Source: Alphaproteobacteria bacterium
Lineage (GTDB): Bacteria; Pseudomonadota; Alphaproteobacteria; Rhizobiales; Rhizobiaceae
DNA: 7,248 nt
Direction: 5' to 3'
Assembly (NCBI GenBank): GCA_017308345.1
Contig: JAFKFE010000241.1
Span: forward strand, 1-7,248
The notes beneath the pieces were generated by a model. That model ran no database searches. It had not been told where the DNA came from and was given only the letters and a program-made list of their open reading frames with translations. Of the stretch, positions 1-4,918 are shown one piece after another. The translations under genes and the position numbers were made by a program. The number at the start of each line of letters is the position of its first letter. Within the stretch, counting starts at the first letter, position 1.

Positions 1-3
1 CCA

Positions 4-1428
4 ATGACCACCGTGCTCAACGCCAAGGACGTTCCCCTTCCCTACACCGGCGCGTCCAGCCACTGGTTCTCCGCCACCGGGTCCGGGCCGGAATTGCATG
101 GCACCTCGGGCAACGATTCCATCTATGGCGACGCCAGCGTCAACGTCACCATGTATGGCGGCGCGGGCGACGACTATTACTACCTCTACTCGGCGATCAA
201 CCGGGCGGTCGAACTGCCCGGCGAGGGCATCGACACCATCAACACCTGGATGAGCTACAAGCTGCCGGACAATTTCGAGAACCTCGTCGTCACCGGCAGC
301 AATCGCTACGCGTTCGGCAACGATCTCGACAACATCATCAAGGGCGGCAGCGGCAGCCAGACCTTCGACGGCGGCAAGGGCAACGACGTGCTGATCGGCG
401 GCGGCGGCGCCGACACGTTCATCGTCAGCAAGGGCAACGGCAGCGACCTGATCACCGATTTCAGCGCGGACGACACCGTGCGCCTCAACGGCTACGACTT
501 CGCGACCTTCGACGACGTCAAGGCGCATATGGCGCAGACCGGATCGAACGTCACGCTGGACCTCGGCTCAAGCGAGGTGCTGGTGTTCAACAACACCACG
601 GTCGACGCGTTCCAGCCCGGTCAGTTCGAGCTGCCGATCGACAAGTCCGGCATGACGCTGTCCTTCAATGACGACTTCAATTCGCTCAGCCTTCACAATG
701 CCCAGGGCGGCACCTGGGACACCAATTTCTGGTGGGGCGCCGCGAACGGCAGCACGCTCACGCAGAACCACGAATTGCAGTGGTATATCGACGCCAATTA
801 CGCGCCGACCAGTTCCGTGCATCCCTTCAGCGTCGACAACGGCGTGCTGACGATCACCGCGGCGCAGGCCGCGGCCGACATCAAGCCGCTGATCAACAAC
901 TACGAATACACCTCCGGCCTGCTCACCACGCATGACACGTTCTCGCAGACCTACGGCTATTTCGAAATGAAGGCCGACCTGCCGGAAAACGCCGGCGCCT
1001 GGCCTGCCTTCTGGCTGCTGCCGGAAGACGGCTCGTGGCCGCCGGAACTCGATGTCGTGGAAATGTACGGACAGAATCCGAATTCGCTGCTGGTGACCGC
1101 GCATACGCAAGAGACGGGCCAGCACACGAAGATTGGATCCACCGTCAATGTTTCGGATACCGACGGCTTCCACACCTATGGCCTGCTGTGGACGCCGGAC
1201 AAGCTGGTCTGGACCTATGACGGCGTGCAGGTCGCGGAAGCCGCGACACCGTCGGACATGCACAAGCCGATGTACATGCTCGTCGATCTCGCGGTCGGCG
1301 GCCAGGCCGGCGCGCCGCCCGACCATCTCGCCACGCCCGCCGAAATGAAGATCGACTATATCCGCGCCTATACGCTGGACGATCTGCAGCAGAGCCATCT
1401 GGACGTCACGGGCGAACATACGGCCTAG
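4..1428 (+). CDS. RTX-containing GH16 endo-beta-glycanase (ExsH/PlyA-like), type I secreted
   Basis: The predicted product is a secreted endoglycanase acting on an extracellular beta-glucan or succinoglycan-type polysaccharide. The first ~30 residues show no Sec signal. Residues ~31-61 and ~97-141 carry glycine/aspartate RTX-type calcium-binding repeats, for example YGGAGDDYY (51-59) and DGGKGNDVLIGGGGADTF (122-139). Residues ~217-458 are a GH16 domain. Its hallmarks are YTSGL near 302, YGYFEMK at 317-323, GAWPAFWLLP at 331-340, and the catalytic ELDVVE at 348-353, with E348 the expected nucleophile, D350 the helper and E353 the acid/base. All catalytic residues are intact. Only ~16 residues follow the GH16 domain. 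The length of 474 aa resembles rhizobial ExsH-type enzymes. The ATG lies 3 bp from the window edge and the frame is open upstream, so the true start could be further left. The stop abuts the start of the ABC transporter gene, which implies export by that system. The exact polysaccharide substrate cannot be read from the sequence. Confidence 0.9.
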   Translation: MTTVLNAKDVPLPYTGASSHWFSATGSGPELHGTSGNDSIYGDASVNVTMYGGAGDDYYYLYSAINRAVELPGEGIDTINTWMSYKLPDNFENLVVTGSNRYAFGNDLDNIIKGGSGSQTFDGGKGNDVLIGGGGADTFIVSKGNGSDLITDFSADDTVRLNGYDFATFDDVKAHMAQTGSNVTLDLGSSEVLVFNNTTVDAFQPGQFELPIDKSGMTLSFNDDFNSLSLHNAQGGTWDTNFWWGAANGSTLTQNHELQWYIDANYAPTSSVHPFSVDNGVLTITAAQAAADIKPLINNYEYTSGLLTTHDTFSQTYGYFEMKADLPENAGAWPAFWLLPEDGSWPPELDVVEMYGQNPNSLLVTAHTQETGQHTKIGSTVNVSDTDGFHTYGLLWTPDKLVWTYDGVQVAEAATPSDMHKPMYMLVDLAVGGQAGAPPDHLATPAEMKIDYIRAYTLDDLQQSHLDVTGEHTA

Positions 1429-3186
1429 GTGTCAAAGGCGATGTCGCGAGAGCGCGCTCCGGCCGGTTCGCGGCCCGTTTTCCCGCGCGGCGTGTTCGTG
1501 CGGGCGATGATTGACGTCGGCCTGTTCTCGCTGGTCATCAATCTGCTGCTGCTGGTCATCCCGCTCTACCTGCTCCAGGTCTATGACCGGGTGCTGCCCT
1601 CCTCCAGCGTCGAGACGCTTGCCTATCTGTCGGTCATCGCGGTGGCGGCGCTTGGGCTGCTCGGTTTCCTCGACGCTGTCCGCGCCGTCTACACGCAGCG
1701 TGTCGCGGCGACCGTCGACGGGAAACTCGGCGCGGCGACCTTCGCCGCCGCGCTCGGCGCCAGGAATGCGCCGTCGCCGCTCACCGACCTCGCCTCCGTC
1801 TGCGCCTTCATCCGCTCGCGCGGTGTCTCGGTGCTGTTCGACCTGCCCTTCGCGCCGGTCTTCCTCGGCCTGCTCTACCTCATCCATCCGCTGCTGTTCT
1901 GGGTGACGCTCGGCGGGGTGGCGCTGCTGGTCGTGCTGGTCGTCGCCAACCAGATCGCGATCGGAAGGTACGACGCGCTTTCGGCGGAACGCTCGGCCCT
2001 GGCCAGCCGGGCCGAGCAGGCCTTTGCCCGCAACGCCGAGACGCTGCGCGCCATGGGCATGGTGGAGAACGCCGCGCGCGCATGGGGCCGGCATGTGGCG
2101 GAAGCGCTCGTGCTGCATGACCGTTCGGCCAGCGCCAACGCCGTCTTCAGCGGCGCATCGCGGGCGCTGCGCATGGTGCTGCAGCTTGCCATCCTCGGCG
2201 CCGGCGCCTGGCTGGTGCTCAAGGGGCAGATGACGGCCGGCATGATCTTCGCCTCCTCGCTGGTGTCGTCGCGCGCGCTGCAGCCGCTCGACCAGCTGAT
2301 CGGCTCCTGGCGGCAGATCGTCGAGACGAGGCGCGCATGGACGCGGCTGCGAAGCGCGCTCGTCGCGCAGCCGGGACAGGCGCGCAAGCTCACCCTGCCC
2401 GACCCGACCGGCGCGATCGCCGCGCAGGATCTTTTCTTCATCGCGCCCAATGCGACGTTCGGCGCCGAGCCCATCCTGAAGCGGCTGAGCTTTGCGATTC
2501 AGCCCGGTGAAGCGGTCGCGATCGTCGGCCCGAGCGGCGCCGGCAAATCGACGCTGGCGCGGCTGCTCGTCGGGGCGGCCCAACCGAGCGGCGGCTCGGT
2601 CAGGATCGACGGCGCCGAGCTCAGGACCTGGGACGAAAACCAGCTCGGCCGGCACATCGGCTATCTGGCGCAGGAGGTGGAGCTTTTCCCCGGCACGATC
2701 GCCGACAACATCGCGCGTTTCGACGCCGGCGCGGACGACGCGGCGATCGTGGAAGCGGCAAGGCGCGCCGAGGCGCATGAGCTGATCCTCTCGCTACGCG
2801 ACGGCTACCAGACCATGGTCGCCGGGACGCTGTCGGGTGGCGAGCGGCAGCGGATCGGGCTGGCGCGCGCCTTCTACGGCAATCCGCGCATGCTGGTTCT
2901 GGACGAGCCGAGCACGCATCTCGACGGCGCCGGCGAGGCAGCGCTCGAGGCCGTGCTTGCGGCCGCGCGCGCCGCCGGCGCCACCCCGATCGTGATCAAG
3001 CATCGGCCTTCGAGCGCCGCCGCCTGCGACCGCGTGATGGTTCTGCGCGGCGGCGTCATCGAGGCGTTCGGGCCGAGCACCGAAGTGCTGCGCCAGCCGG
3101 GTAAAGGCGCGCGGCAGAGCACGGTGGTGACCGGATCGTTCGCGCCGACCATCCGCGTCTCGCAGACCATTCGCCACGGGTCCTGA
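1429..3186 (+). CDS. Type I secretion ABC transporter, permease/ATPase (PrtD/PrsD family)
   Basis: This is the inner-membrane energy component of a type I secretion system, expected to export the RTX-GH16 enzyme encoded just upstream. Residues ~25-290 form the membrane domain, with hydrophobic segments near 30-50, 63-83, 145-177 (two) and 249-285. The family hallmark YLLQVYDRVLPS is at 47-58. Residues ~325-560 form the nucleotide-binding domain: Walker A GPSGAGKST 367-375 (K373), Q-loop Q415, signature LSGGERQ 468-474, Walker B MLVLDE 488-493 with catalytic E493, and H-loop H525. All ATPase motifs are complete. There is no N-terminal C39-type peptidase, as expected for PrtD-type exporters, and 585 aa is normal for the family. 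Position 1429 is a GTG directly abutting the previous stop. An in-frame ATG at 1441 (residue 5) is an equally plausible start, because neither has a convincing Shine-Dalgarno. One oddity is a Lys just before the H-loop His (IVIKHRPS), where Thr or Ser is usual. Confidence 0.94.
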   Translation: MSKAMSRERAPAGSRPVFPRGVFVRAMIDVGLFSLVINLLLLVIPLYLLQVYDRVLPSSSVETLAYLSVIAVAALGLLGFLDAVRAVYTQRVAATVDGKLGAATFAAALGARNAPSPLTDLASVCAFIRSRGVSVLFDLPFAPVFLGLLYLIHPLLFWVTLGGVALLVVLVVANQIAIGRYDALSAERSALASRAEQAFARNAETLRAMGMVENAARAWGRHVAEALVLHDRSASANAVFSGASRALRMVLQLAILGAGAWLVLKGQMTAGMIFASSLVSSRALQPLDQLIGSWRQIVETRRAWTRLRSALVAQPGQARKLTLPDPTGAIAAQDLFFIAPNATFGAEPILKRLSFAIQPGEAVAIVGPSGAGKSTLARLLVGAAQPSGGSVRIDGAELRTWDENQLGRHIGYLAQEVELFPGTIADNIARFDAGADDAAIVEAARRAEAHELILSLRDGYQTMVAGTLSGGERQRIGLARAFYGNPRMLVLDEPSTHLDGAGEAALEAVLAAARAAGATPIVIKHRPSSAAACDRVMVLRGGVIEAFGPSTEVLRQPGKGARQSTVVTGSFAPTIRVSQTIRHGS

Positions 3187-3189
3187 ACG

Positions 3190-4506
3190 ATGACGCAGAG
3201 CCTCGTCTTCGAACGACGCCCACGCACGGACTTCCGGCGCACGGCCTTCGCCGGCTACGCGGCGATCGCGCTGATGATTGGCGGCTTCGGCACCTGGGCG
3301 GTCAGCGCGCCGCTGGCCGGCGCGGTGATCACGCAAGGCACGATCGCGGCGACCGGCGGCAACATCCTGATCCAGCATCGCGAGGGCGGCATCATCAGGA
3401 AGCTGCTGGTGCGCGAGGGCGACCGCGTGCGCCAGGGCCAGGAGCTCATACTGCTCGACCGGACCGCCCCGGAGGCCGATCTCAACCGGCTGACAAGGCA
3501 GTGGATGGCACTCAAGGCAAATGCCGCGCGGCTGGAGGCCGAACGCGACGGGCTGGACAGGCTGGCGCCGATCGCCGAGCCCACGCCGGCGCCGTTCCAG
3601 CAGGAGTTCCAGGACCTGATGCGCGAACAGCAGAAGGAGTTCGACGCCAGGCTGGCGCGCTTCCGCTCCGAGCAGTCGATCCTGGCGCAGCGCGTCGCCA
3701 TGCATCGCGAGTCGGTGAAGGGCCTGAACGCGCGGAAGGCGGCCATCGAGCAGCAGGCCGAGGTGGTGAAGAAGGAACTCGGCATCAAGACCGACCTTCT
3801 GGACCGGGGCCTTACCGACCGCACCGAATATTCGCAGCTTCTGCGCTCGGAGGCCGACCTTGTCGGCCAGGCCGGCGCGCTGGAGGCGGACCTCGCCTCG
3901 GCCAACACGCAGATCGTCGAGGCCGAGGCGCAGACCGAGCGCGCCACCACGCAGCGCGTGGAGGAAGCGCTGACCAGGCTCGACGACGTGCGCACCAACC
4001 TCGCCGACATCGAGGAGCGGATGCGCGCGGCGCGAGCCGTGCTGAAACGCACGACGATCACCGCGCCGGCGGCGGGCATCGTGGTGTCCTCGACCTACAA
4101 TTCGCAAGGCAGCGTGGTCGCGCCCGGCGAGAAGATCATGGAGATCCTGCCCACGTCATCGGGCCTGGTGGTGGACGCCAGGCTGCGGCCGAAGGACATC
4201 GACGCGGTGCATGTCGGCCAGCCGGCCAGGCTCAGGCTCTCCGCGCTCGACACGCGCCTGACGCCGGAAGTCCCGGCCACGGTGAGCGAGATCTCCGCCG
4301 ACAGGCTGATCGACGAGGCCACGCGCGAACCCTATTTCCGCGCCAGGCTGAAGATCGGCGATGCCCTGCCCCCCGGCGTGAAGAGGGAACAGCTCTATCC
4401 CGGCACCCCGGTCGACGCCTTCATCGGCACCGGCGACCGGACCTTCCTCGAATATCTGGCGCGTCCGATGATGGATTCCTTCGCGCGGGCGTTCAGGGAA
4501 AGGTAG
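3190..4506 (+). CDS. HlyD-family type I secretion periplasmic adaptor (PrtE/PrsE-like)
   Basis: This is the membrane fusion protein that should link the ABC transporter in the inner membrane to a TolC-like outer-membrane channel. A short basic cytoplasmic N-terminus (1-18) precedes one transmembrane helix (~19-39). The first biotinyl-lipoyl-like half is at ~59-90, with REGGIIRKLLVREGDRVRQG at 64-83. A long, charged, coiled-coil-prone segment covers ~92-286. The second lipoyl half is at ~288-322, starting with TTITAPAAGIV. A beta-barrel-like region follows at ~324-424. The length of 438 aa and the domain order are standard for the family. The ATG lies 3 bp after the stop of the ABC transporter gene with only a weak Shine-Dalgarno, so translation is probably coupled. 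It is the last gene of the plus-strand block. No outer-membrane channel gene follows, so that part must be encoded elsewhere. Confidence 0.94.
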   Translation: MTQSLVFERRPRTDFRRTAFAGYAAIALMIGGFGTWAVSAPLAGAVITQGTIAATGGNILIQHREGGIIRKLLVREGDRVRQGQELILLDRTAPEADLNRLTRQWMALKANAARLEAERDGLDRLAPIAEPTPAPFQQEFQDLMREQQKEFDARLARFRSEQSILAQRVAMHRESVKGLNARKAAIEQQAEVVKKELGIKTDLLDRGLTDRTEYSQLLRSEADLVGQAGALEADLASANTQIVEAEAQTERATTQRVEEALTRLDDVRTNLADIEERMRAARAVLKRTTITAPAAGIVVSSTYNSQGSVVAPGEKIMEILPTSSGLVVDARLRPKDIDAVHVGQPARLRLSALDTRLTPEVPATVSEISADRLIDEATREPYFRARLKIGDALPPGVKREQLYPGTPVDAFIGTGDRTFLEYLARPMMDSFARAFRER

Positions 4507-4535
4507 GCGCGCCGCGCGCGTTCCCGGGCAGTTGA
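4507..4535. other. Short convergent intergenic gap without a clear terminator
   Basis: Only 29 bp separate the stop of the adaptor gene from the stop of the small minus-strand gene. The gap holds an alternating GC tract (about 4506-4520) and a CCCGGG palindrome, but no stem-loop followed by a T-run on either strand. Transcripts from the two blocks may therefore overlap at their 3' ends or end by a Rho-dependent mechanism. Confidence 0.5.
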
Positions 4536-4901
4536 CTACTTCTTCTTTGCCGCGCCCGGCTGGGCGGGCTTCGGCGGCCCTCCCTGAAGGCAGCTGATCG
4601 TGCCGATGATGTTGGGGCCGTACTGGACAAAGCCCGATTCCGTGGGCGACGAGTGCTGGGCCGTGATCGGCAGGTAGATGTAGCAGACCGTTCCGTCGTC
4701 GGGATCGCGCCAGCGCTGGACGATCGTGTCCTGCAGGGGACCGGCAAACTGGCGCTCGAGCTGCATCCGCGGAAGGTTCGACCAGGAAGCCGAGTCCGCC
4801 AGAACGGTCGCCGGAGCGCCGGGAAGCATGGCGGAGACAACGACGCAACGGCTGGCCAGCCGGCGGATGAACGGGCGTCGCTTGTGATGACACGAAAGCA
4901 T
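4536..4901 (-). CDS. Small exported protein of unknown function with two-Cys core, downstream of adhesin
   Basis: This 121-residue protein is of unrecognised function. The N-terminus has a basic stretch (HHKRRPFIRR, 5-14), a modest hydrophobic segment (~19-34) and a likely signal-peptidase site after VLA at 33-35, which leaves a mature chain of ~86 residues. The mature part is rich in aromatic and polar residues. It has two Cys (C73 in GTVCYIYLP and C104 in IGTISC) that could form a disulfide, then a Pro/Gly-rich tail ending in AAKKK. The ATG at 4901 was chosen because AAGGAGG lies 4 nt upstream. A TTG at 4922 would overlap the adhesin stop but has no such site. The gene follows the adhesin on the same strand with 17 bp between the stop and this start, so co-transcription is likely. 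The product is probably periplasmic or surface-exposed. No enzyme motif is visible. An accessory role for the adhesin is inference from position only. Confidence 0.75.
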   Translation of the reverse strand: MLSCHHKRRPFIRRLASRCVVVSAMLPGAPATVLADSASWSNLPRMQLERQFAGPLQDTIVQRWRDPDDGTVCYIYLPITAQHSSPTESGFVQYGPNIIGTISCLQGGPPKPAQPGAAKKK

Positions 4902-4905
4902 GAGG

Positions 4906-4912
4906 CCTCCTT
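4906..4912 (-). promoter_or_regulatory. Shine-Dalgarno of the small exported-protein gene
   Basis: The minus strand reads AAGGAGG here, a near-perfect anti-16S match, followed by 4 nt and the ATG at 4901. It is the strongest ribosome-binding site in the window and decides the start of the small gene. It lies in the 17-bp gap just after the adhesin stop codon, so the small protein can be translated independently of the adhesin on the same message. Confidence 0.75.
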
Positions 4913-4918
4913 CAGGCG

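Noticed and set aside
568..1419. Minus-strand open frame opposite the GH16 domain
   Set aside because: The plus strand encodes intact GH16 catalytic motifs here. The antisense product has no recognisable features.
1432..2778. Long minus-strand open frame opposite the ABC transporter gene
   Set aside because: Its translation is Arg/Gln/Asp-rich with no recognisable domain, and it lies antisense to an intact ABC transporter. It is a by-product of high GC content.
2794..4107. Long minus-strand open frame opposite the ABC and adaptor genes
   Set aside because: It spans the junction of two well-supported plus-strand genes and has a compositionally biased translation without motifs.
3501..4535. 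Plus-strand open frame overlapping the adaptor gene in another frame
   Set aside because: Its translation is Arg/Gly/Ala-rich and it overlaps the HlyD-family coiled coil and lipoyl motifs, which are clearly in the other frame.
4507..4535. Intrinsic terminator between the convergent genes
   Set aside because: GC palindromes are present, but there is no stem-loop followed by a T-run on either strand.
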